This document shows, piece after piece, positions 1-11,960 of a stretch of DNA of 60,000 nt. A model generated the notes under the pieces. The model made no database searches. It was given only the letters and a program-made list of their open reading frames with translations, and had not been told where the DNA came from. Within the stretch, counting starts at the first letter, position 1. The number at the start of each line of letters is the position of its first letter. The DNA is from Owenia fusiformis. Lineage: Eukaryota > Annelida > Polychaeta > Sabellida > Oweniidae. Location: contig CAIIXF020000008.1 in NCBI GenBank assembly GCA_903813345.2, forward strand, positions 21,748,822 to 21,808,821, read 5' to 3'. A program made the position numbers and the translations under genes.

Positions 1-194
1 TATCAAAAATAAACAAAATTACTCTATTGGTTTGTATTACCCAAACATCAAAATTGAATTAATACTTATATTTGTAGAAATCAAGTCAACAATTGATTTC
101 AGTGACCTGAATAACAGATCTATTGCATGGCGAAAACAAACTGGTCCATAGTTATCTAGAGTACTAATATGTAAGATACATGTGCTTTGGTGTC

Positions 195-198
195 GCAA

Positions 199-246
<48 letters not shown>

Positions 247-247
247 G
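195..247. repeat. (GTT)n trinucleotide microsatellite
   Basis: About sixteen uninterrupted GTT units upstream of disp exon 1. On the reverse strand they read as a poly-Asn run, which is an artefact. Confidence 0.95.
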
Positions 248-342
248 CAAGTACTTTTATCAAGAAACAAAAAAATGAAATGGTACATTTTCCCTCATAC
301 CATAATTATGATTAATGTTATTTCATTCTCATGTCTTTACAG

Positions 343-552
343 GGAGAGCATTCACAAATGACAAATCTTTGACTGACAAACATCTGATCATCAGAAACGA
401 AGACACTCATTCTCAGTGTACAAAATACAATGGCTGAGTATAGTAATGATGCTGAAAGTGATTAAAGTGTAGAAGGGATTTGTGAATGGGCCATACATTG
501 TATAAGGACTCCATCAATTGACAAACAGAATGGGCTGTAGATCCAAGTGCAG
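343..552 (+). CDS. disp: disp exon 1: leader with three short uORFs and the start codon
   Basis: An acceptor at 341-342 and a donor GTAAAT at 553 bound this exon. The chosen ATG is at 530; seven codons plus two bases join exon 2 in frame, giving MGCRSKCSYSRF just before TM1. Upstream ATGs at 358, 430 and 486 open frames of 4, 11 and 11 codons, all closed before 530. Bases 343-529 are therefore 5' leader. Any exon further upstream is not visible. Confidence 0.65.
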
Positions 553-3500
553 GTAAATATCAGAGACATGTAGCCTAATAACTTTTTAATGCATGTATTA
601 AAATACATAAAAATAATCTATGAAATAAGGTATTAGATTAAAACTTGAATATGTTAGAATGTGATAGACCACAACATTGTTTTATATCATCTTTTGTGAT
701 CTGCATTATTGTCTGTAACAAATGTTACACTTTCATAACCATTTGCAGGTGGTGAGATATTGTCATATTAATGCTTTGTTCCTCTTGCAGTTATTCAAGA
801 TTTGTTGCAAAATGTCCATGGGTCATAATCATAGCTATTGTTGTGATAGCTGCTGTCTGTGCAGGCATCATGTTCACACAATATCCTCTCCCAGACTTCA
901 CAAACCCAACAAAGGTAGGAATATAAAAGTGACTGGGTGAAGAACACTGTAAGGGATCACTGAAAAATATTTATGTAATAACTGTGGTGTAAGGGTATCA
1001 TAATGTGTTTTATTTCATAATAACATTGCAAAAATCTACTGTAACAAAATAATATTTATAGATTTTTGTGATGCAAATGTGAAAGTACAGTGACCAGGTT
1101 TTGTAAGTCTAAAGGTGATGAAAACATGAATAGTGGTCAAAACATGTACATGTATCTGCATACATATGTTGAGATAAGTCCTTTTACAGTAAATGTTCAC
1201 CACTTTGCATTCTTGTTATCTCAGTCACTCATTTATGGCTCACACAGTGAGCCTATGGGATCGACCAGGCATCCATCCGTCCATTGGTCCGTCCGTTGGT
1301 CCGTCCGTCAACATTGGCCACACAAATTAAAACTGCTATTCAGATTGAGTCACATGCACTTTCATTTTATGCATATCCATTATGCCTATTTGACCTATCA
1401 TCGCCATTTCCCAAGTTCGCCCGGTTTCTGAGAAATTGCTTATTTTGACGTCAAAAAGTCAAATTTTCTGTAAATACTAGACACTTTGTTGAAGTAGGAC
1501 TTTCAAATAACTTGTTGTAGTTGCTGTATATGCAACCTATGTCCTCTGAAGATTTCAAAGCTCTTTGAATTACAGTTTTTGGTGTTTACTCTATAAAATT
1601 TGACAAAAAGTAGGACTCTGTCATTTTCAGGAAACTTTCTCATGTATGAAGTCAATGGCAGGTTTTGTGATTGACAAGTTTCTCAAAGTTTGCCTTATAC
1701 TTGATCATTTCTTGCAATGAATTACATCATTACTAGATTTAAGCATTCCCTACATATTGCTCAATATATAGCATCAAGTTTTTACAGTTTTTGAGATATT
1801 TGACGTCAAAAACAGTAAAAATAAGTTATTTTTCAAATTGCTTCTATTTGACCCAATTTTTGGGGAAATCATCTACAAGTTGCCAGGAGTTCAAATCTGA
1901 CATAGGATTTGACCTTTACTTGACCTTCAGTGACCTTCGAAAGGTAAAAAAAGTTGATTTTTCAAATTGATTTTTGGATGTAAATTTTGGTCAGCTTAAT
2001 CACAAAACACCTTACTGAGCTCTGAATAAGTAAAATTTTCAAGGTCAAAGGTCATCAAACTAGGTCACACAACTGTGCTATCCAAGTTCGAGACTACAAA
2101 TCCAAATCAATATTCTTGTTTGAAAGTCAGGATGTACATTCCTCTGATGGTTCCAAACTGTGTGAGCACAGGACCGTGGGTCCTATTTTTTTGGGATAAA
2201 AGGGATAAAACAAAACAATACACTAGGGAGACCACTATTCATGCATTTTTTACTTTGTCCACATTATCAAATCATAAAGTCAAATTTTTGCAAATAAGGT
2301 ATATCGTACATGTTAAGGTCTATCTACCTGCTACATGTAATTCAACAGACAAAGATTTATCCTAAATAAAAATGTTTCATGAATCATGCTAGAATTGCAC
2401 TAGAAATTTCCACTGCAAGTTATTGGTGGAGACTGTTCATCTTAATGAACAATAATGAAAATTATAACACACATTGTTACAGTATACAATTGTTGACCTC
2501 TCCAGAGGTCAACCGGCAAAATTGTATACCGAGACTGTAAACCGAGAAACTACTGTTGACAGAGACCGAAGGTCGAGGTCAACAGCAGTTTCAAGGTTTA
2601 CAGTCGCGGTATATGATTTTGACGGTTGACCGAATGGAGAGGTCTACAATTGTTTTGTTAGTCAGAAGAAACTAATAATACACATATAGACGACAATCAT
2701 CAATCATGGCTTCATTTCACAATCTTTTCTCCGAACTACGACAGCAATGATTTTTTACGAAAATCTGAATACAGTGGTGTAGCTAATCTCTCTGTTTTCG
2801 GTACATCACTGCGTACTCACTAGTAAATTAATGTTAATTTTACGTTTCTATCTGTATTTTTGCAATACTTGTCGTCTAGGAAAGTCAAAAATTTCACTTT
2901 CATTAACGTTTACAAAATGTCCGTCTACCATGTTTTTTCTGTAAACATTATGACGTCATATTCCCCACAATTCACAAGTGTAGTACAGTAACATACGCGG
3001 TCAATAATATGATATCCCATGATGCACAGGTGGGATACAGGCAAAAATGTTGACCGCTAATTGACTAATCAGATACGAGTATTTACACTGAGGTACTAAC
3101 AATATGAAATGTATATCTGAATCTGAATACACTTTCTAGAGCCTTGGGACAGTTTGGGGCTCTTAGTACGACGTTTGTAATATTATTTTAGGGGTTTCAA
3201 GTGCGTGGTTCAGAAATAAAGGGGAGTGCTTTAGCTCTGCAGAACCTGAGGGGTGCTGATTTGTCCTTCACACCTCCAATACAGGAAGAACAGGTTGGAG
3301 ATTTTAAAGATAACCTAATACAGAAATGTTTGTTCAATTAATGCATGTACAATGAAATAACATATTTTATGCTATGATTGAACTAAATAAATCACATACT
3401 GTCAAAGTCAAAACTTAATGCATCCTTGTAATCTTTGTAAAAAGACTTGTTTGCTTATAACACTCTATAACACCATCCAGTGATCACTCCAGCATTAGGG

Positions 3501-6500
3501 CAACCAGTTGCTGAAACCTGTTGAAAATCTGTGTTCTTTATGCCAAAATGGTTAAATACTGAGATATTTTACCAAAACACGTTTAATAGGTATTGAGCAC
3601 CTGTTGAAAACTTGAGAAAAAAATCTTGTGACATCACTGCAATCGATTATTGAATGAATCTAGAACTCAATTTTTTTAGGATACCAAACCTACAAATGGT
3701 GGATCAATCTTTGGTCGACGGAAACGTGAAAGTGGACCACTGCCCCAAGGAAGAAGTCTTTTCAAAGGTATTGAGGAGTATGGCCCAATGATGGACAGAG
3801 TTAAAAGACAGAGTATGGCAGTCCTACCCTCAGACTGGAACCTCATGGTTGACAGACGTAAAAGGCAAAGCGGAGCGCTACTACCAGCAAATGGGAGTCA
3901 ACCTTGTGTATCTCCATTATGTAAGTCAATAGACATTCTTTATTACAATGTGCAGCTAAAACACACATGTATTTCCAAACACCAATAAATACAATTGTCA
4001 TTTGTAGAGAGTTACATGTCTCACTTAACCATTATTAAATGTCTTATCACATTTCAACGATGATGGCTATTTTGAGAAATGATTTCTTGCAGTATCATCT
4101 GACACTCAATTGATGGGATTTGCTAAGCCTTGGCGTTACTCTTAAATTAAGATTAAATAGACTACTTAGAACCTTAAAGGGCAAAAAATCAAACACATTG
4201 ACCAAGGTCATTTAAATGGGCTTTTGTAAGATCCATATGTTTGTTTATTATGCTACTATTTTATAATTTCAGCCCCATATTATCCTCAGTTTGTGTTTGA
4301 AACTACCAATGGTGAGAACCTGTTCTCAGCAAAGGCCCTCCATGGGATCTGTGACTTAGAAGACAAGGTACTGCCTAAGAACTATGATTTTGTATCAAGT
4401 GACTGCCGTATGCATTCCATAGCAAGCTACATGTCTGTGGTTTTAAAGACTCCTTGTAAGAATATCACAGATGATCAAATGTCACGTGAACTTATTACAG
4501 TAGAGACTTGCGTGAGATTATATTACGATGGATTGATTGATAAATGCCTCGAGGGTGATTTCATTGAGTGTTTGAAGATACCTAGCGATTGCTTAAATTA
4601 CAGAGACGCTATACTTGGGCTACAATTTCTTGTAGATAAAGATTTCTTAAGCACATCATCCCCAAATAATACATTTTTAAAATACACTTTGCTATCATTC
4701 ACAAGTTACCCTAGTTCTGGTGTATTGCAAAGGTATTATTTGAATGAATTAGCCGGCAAAGATCTTCAAAATGGAGTTGTCAAAATTACTGGAATTAACT
4801 TTGGCATGCAATTTTACTTTGATCTATTTTCATATTATCTAATCAGTGATATGATGTTTTTCGGATTCGGCATGGCAGTAATATTATTCGTCATGTGTGT
4901 TTATTTGAGGTCAGTTGTCATAACGATAGTGTCAATCCTTACAGTTGCATTTTCATTTATCATTGCATACTTCCTATACCATGTAGTATATAGGCTGGAA
5001 TATTTCCCATTTATGAATATCCTTGCTCTCCTACTGCTCATAGGCATTGGTGCTGATGATGTCTTTATTTTCTATGATACATGGGACAGGGTAGATAGAG
5101 GAAATCCAGAAATGACTCTTGAGAAGAAAATTAACTTATCAATGAGGTATGCTGCATTATCAATCTTCGTTACTAGCTTGACGACTGCATCAGCGTTCTT
5201 TGCTAACACAGTCAGTGGGATCACTGCTATACGTCTGTTTGGAATTTTCTCAGGTACAGCCATTTTGGTGAATTTTATTTTGATGATCACATTTGTGCCT
5301 GCTGTTATAGCCCTTGTAGAGATCATCTATAAAAGGTGTTGTAGCACACTGACCTGCTGCGGTTGTGTCTGCTGGGAGACTGTTGGTGTTTGCTTGAATA
5401 AAATTTCCAGCGGATTGTTTGATAAAGCTTTGCCATTTCTCATTAACAAGCTTTGGTTCATTTGGATCTTGATATTCCTGGGTGTAGGGACAGGTGGTGC
5501 TTATTTGACATTTGTTAATCCACGGCTGAAACTGCCATCTTCAAGAAACTTTCAGATGTTTCCAACTTCACACCCCATAGAAAACTTCATCAAAAATCAG
5601 GTCACAAAATTCAATGTGACAGCGGCTGAAGATACACATTATATTTCAATAGAGATTGCATGGGGTCTCAAAAATGTTGATAATGGGAAGTGGTATGATC
5701 CTGATGATACTGGGTACTTGGAATTTGATTCAAGTTTTGACATGAGCAGTAAAGCAGCCCAGTTGTGGATGCTAGATTTCTGTGTATCTTTAAGGAATCA
5801 ATCATTTGTTAAATCAGATACATATGAGAATTTGATGTGTAGTTTTGAACAGTTTCGTGATATTATAGAAGGCAGATGCTTTCAAATAAGGCACACAGAT
5901 CATGTGCACAATATACGCTCTTGCTGTAATACTACTTTTCCAATGGAACCAAACATGTTTCGAAAATGTTTTCGAGAACTTACATCTCTTGGTCAGCTTT
6001 TAGGATTCAATGGACGATCGAGATGGGATAGAACACCTGAAGCCAATTTAAAGGCATTTACTCTTAGATTCACCACTAGGGAAGAGTATTCAGCATCCTT
6101 TGAACACATGGATTTTATTTACAAAGAGATAGAAACCTTCATTAATGAAGGATTGAAAAGTGCACCCTCCGGTGTGAATAATTTTTTCTTTGGTTCAAGA
6201 TACGATTTTCAATTCTACGACCTCCAAAGGGCTTTATCTAGTGGTACATACTACTCAATAGGATTATCACTTGGATTGGCTTTTGTTGTGATGCTCTTCA
6301 CTTCTCTCAATATTTTCATTACTTTATATGCTATTGTGACTATAACGTTAACTATAGCTAGCACTGTCGGCACACTGGTTCTGCTTGGGTGGGAATTGAA
6401 TATTCTAGAGTCAGTAACAATATCCCTTGCTGTCGGATTATCCATTGATTTTGCAATACATTATGGTGTAGCTTATAGGTTATCAAAGGAAATTTCACGA

Positions 6501-6929
6501 AGAAAGAGAGTATCAGAGTCATTTAGTCATGTAGGGCCCGCAGTGTCCATGGCTGCATTAACTACATTTCTAGCTGGGGCTGTTCTTATTCCAGCCCATA
6601 TTCAACCATATAAACGTTTGAGCACATTTCTGATGTTAGTCATGGCATATAGCTGGCTTTTTTCAACCTTCTTCTTCCAGTCCCTTTGTCGAATCATTGG
6701 TCCTATGGGAAATATAGGCCAGATTCCTTCTCCCTTACAATGCTGTAAAGGTGAAGGAAATAAGAAATCCAACAGCTATGATTTACCAGAAAATCCATCC
6801 CAATTAAATTTATATGGATTGGAGAATCCAGTATCCGATAATGCTTTGAACACAAAGTACACAGACTCAATTGAATTTGATGACAATCAACCTGCTACAT
6901 TTAGTAGAATGAATGGCAAAGTTGCATAG
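530..6929 (+). CDS. disp: Dispatched-like 12-pass RND/SSD transporter (5 exons, complete)
   Basis: Coding exons 530-552, 791-914, 3192-3293, 3680-3920 and 4273-6929 join in phase (3147 nt, 1048 aa) with GT-AG borders. Dispatched proteins are RND-family membrane exporters that release cholesterol-modified Hedgehog from producing cells. Seen here: a very short N-terminus, TM1 from about residue 16, a large extracellular loop, then a sterol-sensing-type block of helices. The TM4 motif GIGADDVF has its aspartates at 425-426, and the TM10 motif GLSIDF has D889; these are the ion-coupling acidic residues of the family. The segment after TM10 (HYGVAYR, MAALTTF, FFFQSLCR) is typical of Dispatched rather than Patched. 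The cytoplasmic tail is only about 80 residues, much shorter than I recall for vertebrate DISP1. Three RXKR sites lie in loop 1. The family call is firm; assignment to DISP1, 2 or 3 is not. Confidence 0.9.
791..914 (+). CDS. disp: disp exon 2: first transmembrane helix
   Basis: Residues 8-49. The exon carries FVAKCPWVIIIAIVVIAAV, a hydrophobic helix preceded by the Cys-Pro-Trp seen at TM1 of Dispatched proteins, and ends in TNPTK. Borders are TTGCAG / GTAGGA. Confidence 0.85.
1225..2200. repeat. Dispersed-repeat-like tract with GTCC(GT) motifs
   Basis: It starts with a CTCACACAGTG block followed by stacked GTCCGTCC-type short repeats. It ends in a reverse complement of CTCACACAGT (near 2158-2170). 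Between them are AT-rich DNA and repeated TGACCTT. The layout suggests a non-autonomous element, but no target duplication was found and the limits are approximate. Confidence 0.4.
2486..2653. repeat. 168-bp imperfect palindrome (foldback/MITE)
   Basis: The arms starting ACAATTGTTGACCTCTCC and ending in its near reverse complement pair over about 80 bp each, including GTTTACAGTC in the loop-proximal part. Consistent with a MITE or foldback element in disp intron 2. Confidence 0.75.
3192..3293 (+). CDS. disp: disp exon 3: start of extracellular loop 1
   Basis: 34 codons (residues 50-83) beginning GFQVRGSEIKGSALALQNL, the conserved post-TM1 'RG-x-I' stretch of Dispatched/Patched proteins. The donor is GTTGGA. 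Confidence 0.85.
3680..3920 (+). CDS. disp: disp exon 4: furin-site-rich segment of loop 1
   Basis: Residues 84-163. The exon holds three proprotein-convertase consensus sites: RRKR at 96-99 (3716-3727), RVKR at 123-126 (3797-3808) and RRKR at 142-145 (3854-3865). The sites sit in a loosely repeated context (KR-E/Q-S followed by LP). The donor is GTAAGT. Confidence 0.85.
4273..6929 (+). CDS. disp: disp exon 5: loop 1 remainder to the C-terminus
   Basis: One 2657-nt exon holds 885 of the 1048 codons. It includes the rest of loop 1, TM2-TM6, a cytosolic Cys-rich linker (KRCCSTLTCCGCVCW at 5332-5376), TM7, the second extracellular loop, TM8-TM12 and the tail. It ends in TAG at 6927-6929. Confidence 0.92.
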
Positions 6930-7101
6930 AATGTATCTCTTGATACTGTAGGTTTACATTATATATATTCATGTATTTCACTCTATATATGTGAAATGTA
7001 ATACTGAAAAATGTTAAACAGTGTTGTAAGGCATGCAAGTGGCCATGTACTTATTATCCAGTGCAGTATGATGAAATATATATTCATTTAATGATATTGA
7101 T

Positions 7102-7107
7102 ATTAAA
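7102..7107 (+). terminator. Possible disp polyadenylation signal (ATTAAA)
   Basis: The first ATTAAA after the disp stop, 173 nt downstream. Chosen by proximity only; transcript data could place the end further right. Confidence 0.25.
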
Positions 7108-7158
7108 GGGGATAATATGAAAGGAATGAGGAATATTATTCACAGCTATAATGATAAT

Positions 7159-7511
7159 TGATTTACTAACTTCATGATTTAACTTGTTTCTTGTCTCTAA
7201 AATACATTGGTGAAATTGAGATACAATGTAATGGCCTCTCATATTTTCTCCTTTAAACCCAAAGACCAAAGAACAGTGCCATAGCTTAAAGCAACAAGAG
7301 AGAACCAAAGAGGGTTGGCTCCCAGGGTTCTAACTCAATAATCTTATCTCCAAGTAATTTGTTCATTTGTTTGTGCTGATTTCTATGGCAAAGGAAGCAC
7401 AAATGAAATGCACGGATATTCTAGCGATATCAATGACAACAATGTCAATGCCTTTAACTCAGTTATATATTCATAAACACTTGTCATGTTTTGAATGTTT
7501 TGTTTGGAAAT
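7159..7511. repeat. 353-bp direct repeat, copy 1
   Basis: Nearly identical to 7633-7985, with both copies 353 bp and a period of 474 bp. Copy 1 starts TGATTTACTAACTTCATGAT and differs by scattered substitutions only. It may lie in the disp 3' UTR. Confidence 0.92.
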
Positions 7512-7515
7512 TTTG

Positions 7516-7618
7516 AAACTTTGATAAAGGAAAAATGATAGAAACTTGGCATTAAATTGTTAGAGAACTGTGAATCATTTTCTGTTCGTAATGTATATGT
7601 ATACAAGAAATCTTCCAG
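7516..7618. repeat. Sequence shared with the interior of the 8335-8694 MITE
   Basis: It matches 8509-8590 (AACTTTGATAAAGGAAAAAT, then GTTAGAGAACTG and CATTTTCTGTTCGTAAT) apart from a gap of about 26 bp in the MITE copy. It lies in the spacer between the two 353-bp repeats. Confidence 0.8.
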
Positions 7619-7632
7619 CTTTAAGTTAAGTA

Positions 7633-7985
7633 TGATTTACTAACTTCATGGTTTAACTTGTTTCTTGTCTCTAAAATACATTTGTGAAATTGAGATACAA
7701 TGTAATGGCCTCTCATATTTTCTCCTTTAAACCCAAAGACCAAAGAACAGTGCCATAGCTTAAAGCAACAAGAGAGAACCAAAGAGGATTGGATCCCAGG
7801 GTTCTAACTCAATAATCTAATCTCAAAGTAATTTGTTCATTTGTTTGTGCTGATTTCTATGGCAAAGGAAGCACAAATGAAATGCACGGATATTCTAGCG
7901 ATATCAATGACAACAATGTCAATGTCGTTAACTCAGCCATATATTCATAAACACTTGTCATGTTTTGAATTTTTTGTTTGGAAAT
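7633..7985. repeat. 353-bp direct repeat, copy 2
   Basis: Second copy of 7159-7511. The identity stops abruptly at GGAAAT on the right. Confidence 0.92.
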
Positions 7986-8334
7986 AAGACCAAAACTTGC
8001 GATTCAAATTTTGTAGTGAAAAAATGGTGGCTGTTGCTAATTTGAATTTTGTAATCACAACATGACTCCATATGTATTGCATAATATCGAGTTGAAACCC
8101 TGGAAGCCAATGTAATGTTTGCTCATAGTATGTAAAAGGGTTATGTACAGAGAGGTTTTGGATATAGGTTTTATATCTCACCATAGGGAGATGTATATAT
8201 TTTCTGAGGGATAAACAGTAAATCAGTTCACAAATGATATATCTCATACTTTGTAATGTTGAACTGAAAGTGATGCAATTTTCAAATAAGTTAGATTATT
8301 TATCATCATTGCTGTCACAGTCATGTCCAGTCAC

Positions 8335-8694
8335 TAGAGGTGTCACGGTTCAGATATTCTTCAGGTCGGGTCGGGCCACAAAAAAGTTTGCGGGTCGGGT
8401 AATGTTGGGTCAGGTCAGAAGAAAGCATAAAAATGAATTTAGGACTGAAACGACAGGGCGAATACATGGCACATTATAAGACTGTTTAAGCCTGCATTAC
8501 TGCATATTAAACTTTGATAAAGGAAAAATCGTTAGAGAACTGTAAATCATTTTCTGTTCGTAATTTATATGTATAGGAGAAATATGCCAGCGAGAAGTTT
8601 GAAATTATTGCTGGGAATATAAAGCATTTTACGATGATTCACGATATTCCTGAGTGTTCTGATCCGACCCGAAATTGTCGGTGTGACAACTCTA
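8335..8694. mobile_element. hAT-type MITE (360 bp) with 8-bp target duplication
   Basis: The left end TAGAGGTGTCAC and right end GTGTGACAACTCTA are inverted matches with one or two mismatches. CCAGTCAC occurs immediately outside both ends (8327-8334 and 8695-8702), the 8-bp duplication typical of hAT elements. CGGGTCGGGT-like subterminal repeats are present on the left. No transposase frame, so it is non-autonomous. Confidence 0.85.
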
Positions 8695-9148
8695 CCAGTC
8701 ACTGTCTATTTTATCAAAGTTTATGCTTGCATCGAATAGTTTTAGATTTTTCCTCCTGACGAGACATTGCATAAAAAATTATATTATTGCTGTGAGTGGA
8801 TAGATATATGATATATGAACTGGCTCAAATACGTCTAACTTGCTCCCCAGACATGAAAAATATTTTTAGATGTTATCTACCACAAAGTCATCTTTATAGG
8901 AAACACACATGCATTTTTTGCAAAAAATGTACATGTATGAGATATACCAGTTCTGGTCATATTGGTTATCATGAGAGAAATATCAATTGGAAATATCCAT
9001 TGTTTTAACATTTAATAATCCAAATATGTAAATATTCTACATTGTGATGTTATATTGTGTTTGGTAGCTTTTAACTGACTGACCATAACAGTGTACATAT
9101 TGTGTCTTTACACAATGTGCATAAGCTATGTACATATTGTATAAAGAA

Positions 9149-9252
9149 GTTATTCACCAGGAGGGATTTGATATGGAGAACATCCCAAGGATGATATCAA
9201 TATCTATATCATCCGAGGGATATTCCCCATATCATCACGACAGGTGAATAAC
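9149..9252. repeat. 104-bp palindrome
   Basis: GTTATTCACC at the left and GGTGAATAAC at the right. Each arm continues inward for about 50 bp (GATATGG/CCATATC, GGATGATAT/ATATCATCC). Probably a small MITE; no clear target duplication. Confidence 0.75.
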
Positions 9253-11819
9253 GACCTTATAACATGGTCAAGAGCAATATGTACATCAAAAGCCATCTGT
9301 TTGATGAGAAAACAATCAAAATAAATTTGGAAATATTAAGGTTACATGTATTTCATATTATGACTGTCAAAACATAAAAATGTGCTTTGGAAATTAGTAA
9401 TTAAATAGATGAAGTGAATGTAAAAAGAATGAAACGAAGTTTCAAAAGATTTCATCATCAAGATATCATTCCGCTAATTTTAATATCATCCCTAATATCA
9501 TCCCTGTGTGGAATATGTAATTTATCACTTGCTACCTGATATTGCTCCAACCATGGTTTAAGTTTTTATACAATGTGCACATGTATGTGCATCTACAGTA
9601 TGTCTTTAATTATGTAATGTGCACAGTCTATCAGTTTATGTACATTTTTTACTCTGCCCTGGTCAGATAGTCAGGCATTTAGCAAAGTACATCTATTTTT
9701 ATTATAATATTTATGCTTCTTATATACCTTAATATGTAGATGAAGTCGCCTCTTTTTATGTGTGTCTTGAAATCAAAGATTCATTTTTAACATTCACCTG
9801 CATCAAGCACTTGTGCTATCACATTAACCCTCTCTCTATAACTCAGTTATATCCTATATCTCAGAGGTTAGTAATTACTTCTCTAAATGAAGTTAGAGAA
9901 TGAAGGAGGGGTGGGAGGGTGCAGAGGGGCTTGATGCAAGACTCCAAGAGCATGAAAACAGGGTATACGTACATGTTAATTTGAATATCATGAGAAACAT
10001 TTTCATTTAACTCAATATTTATATACATTTACACTTGCAGATATTTTTCCACTGTATACACTATATATAATATTGATTATTCAAGTTTATAAGCTTTAAA
10101 ATTAGAATGTACTCTGGTCTCTGGTACATTGAAATAAATGATCTAACCCATGCTAAAACTAATTATTTGAGCATATGCTGTCAATGGATTGGTAGTGATA
10201 TGGGGTGGATTCAGACTGTAACTATAGGTTAATTTCACATGTTTGAAGCAATTTGATTTGGTGAAATTCCTATTCCCAACCTTTGAGGCAATGAGTATAT
10301 TACTTTGTTGGTTTTTATCTGACAATTCACAATGTAGATATTTCCTAAATTGTTTCACACAACGAAGCCTCATGTGTGACCAAGGTATGAAAAGAACAAA
10401 TTCTCATGATTTATCTTAATGTAAAACATCTTTGCCAAAGTAAAACACAGGCAAATTAACCCCAGTTACAGTATTGAAATTGTAATAGAGACATACGATA
10501 GTAAGATTTCAACGGAATATACACAATTTGATATTATATTATATTATTCTGTGGAAGCATTTCCATTTGAAAATTGATTTATATTCTGAAATCATTGTAT
10601 ACAGCTGAAATATATTTATCTATTTGTAATTGAGGAAAATATGCAATACCTGTGCCAATTGGAACATGTGATACATGACTCTGATATTTCGGGTCTGATA
10701 TAGTCTGTTATACTGAATTATTATCACATTTACTTTTTTGCCTACTCCATCTTTATATTGATGTTGAATCATGGTACCTCATGATATAGACTTTTTCGTT
10801 CACAATATTATTTTCAGTTATTAACTTGAATCTTTAAATATTTTGGGCTTCATGGAATATCACTCATGAAAAATGCACAGGTATTCACCTCATATTTATA
10901 TAGCAGCATTCCATATAACTTAATAAAGAATATACTGTACAACAGTATGACAAAGTCTTATATTGGTGTATTGATGTTAATGTGGAAAATGATGGCTTAT
11001 AGTCAAGCTACACTTTTTGTTCAACTTATTGACTGTACTGATGATTTTGCTAAACTTGTTATTTGAACTATTAAACAAGGAACAAGGAAAAGCATTACAT
11101 GTATATCAAATTTTGTAATTTATTTTCTATTGTAGTTGTAATAATAAATTGTCTTAAAAATAATACTGTTGTTGCATTTAATTCTACTATAATATACAAT
11201 GATACTTTCTCTGAACAATGGCTGGTGTTGAAAAGTATTAAGGTCCATTAATTAGAATTTGTTTGGTATGAGTATGAATTTAAATATAATCAGATCAAGA
11301 ATTGAGCCTTGAGGTACACACATGGTAATCTGAATATCATAAAAAGTGTCACATTACATGTGAAAAATATCAAAGGTGTTCTCTGTAACAAAGTCATTTC
11401 TTAATAAATTGCCTTTATACATGTAATTTGTACCTAAGGTCAGTGTCACTTGAAAGACAGATTAGCAGAAAACTAACATAACATAATATATGTTGTTATG
11501 GTGATGACCTTGTATCTCTGTCACATGTTTGGCCCCAGTGATATTATTATCAGAAGTCATTATTCGAACAAATACAACATTTTAAGACATGTAATCACAT
11601 ATTATAACAATTACTTGGATTTCATATAATCTATACTGCAGAAGTACATAAAGAGTTTATAGAATAAAACATTTATAAATACATATATGGAAGTAAAAAT
11701 ATATACATATCTAGAAAACTCAGCAGTCTCATTATGGTTACTCCATGAATTAATTACATGAACTAATAATTTTGATTAATCAATACAGAATGTCATTATA
11801 TGGTGTAGACAATGCGCAT

Positions 11820-11960
11820 TAACATGCAAAATGTCACCACCTGTTAAATACGCCAAAATTTGTTACAGATACCATTTGTTATAGACACCGAAAACCATCC
11901 ACACAAAAAAAAGTTGGAGACTATATCAATATATCACCACTTGTGGTGGTGGTGACATAA
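11820..11960. repeat. Dispersed repeat fragment (GTCACCACCTG family)
   Basis: AAAATGTCACCACCTG followed by TTTGTTACAGAT also occurs at 19958-19990 and, inverted, near 57555-57585. Part of an interspersed family of unknown type. Confidence 0.5.

Larger units (their letters stand above)
915..3191. other. disp intron 2 (2.3 kb) with repeats
   Basis: No coding exon seen. It contains a roughly 1-kb dispersed-repeat-like tract (about 1225-2200) and a 168-bp foldback sequence (2486-2653). The rest looks like unique intron. Confidence 0.6.

Noticed and set aside
37-288. Reverse-strand open frame with a long poly-Asn run
   Set aside because: It is the translation of the (GTT)n microsatellite; no splice or homology support.
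530-552. N-myristoylation of the Dispatched N-terminus (MGCRSKC)
   Set aside because: Gly2 and two Cys are suggestive, but residue 6 is Lys where Ser/Thr is usual, and TM1 follows almost at once.
8341-8420. G-rich CGGGTCGGGT stretch as a G-quadruplex regulator
   Set aside because: It is the subterminal repeat of the hAT-type MITE, and G runs are too short for a strong quadruplex.
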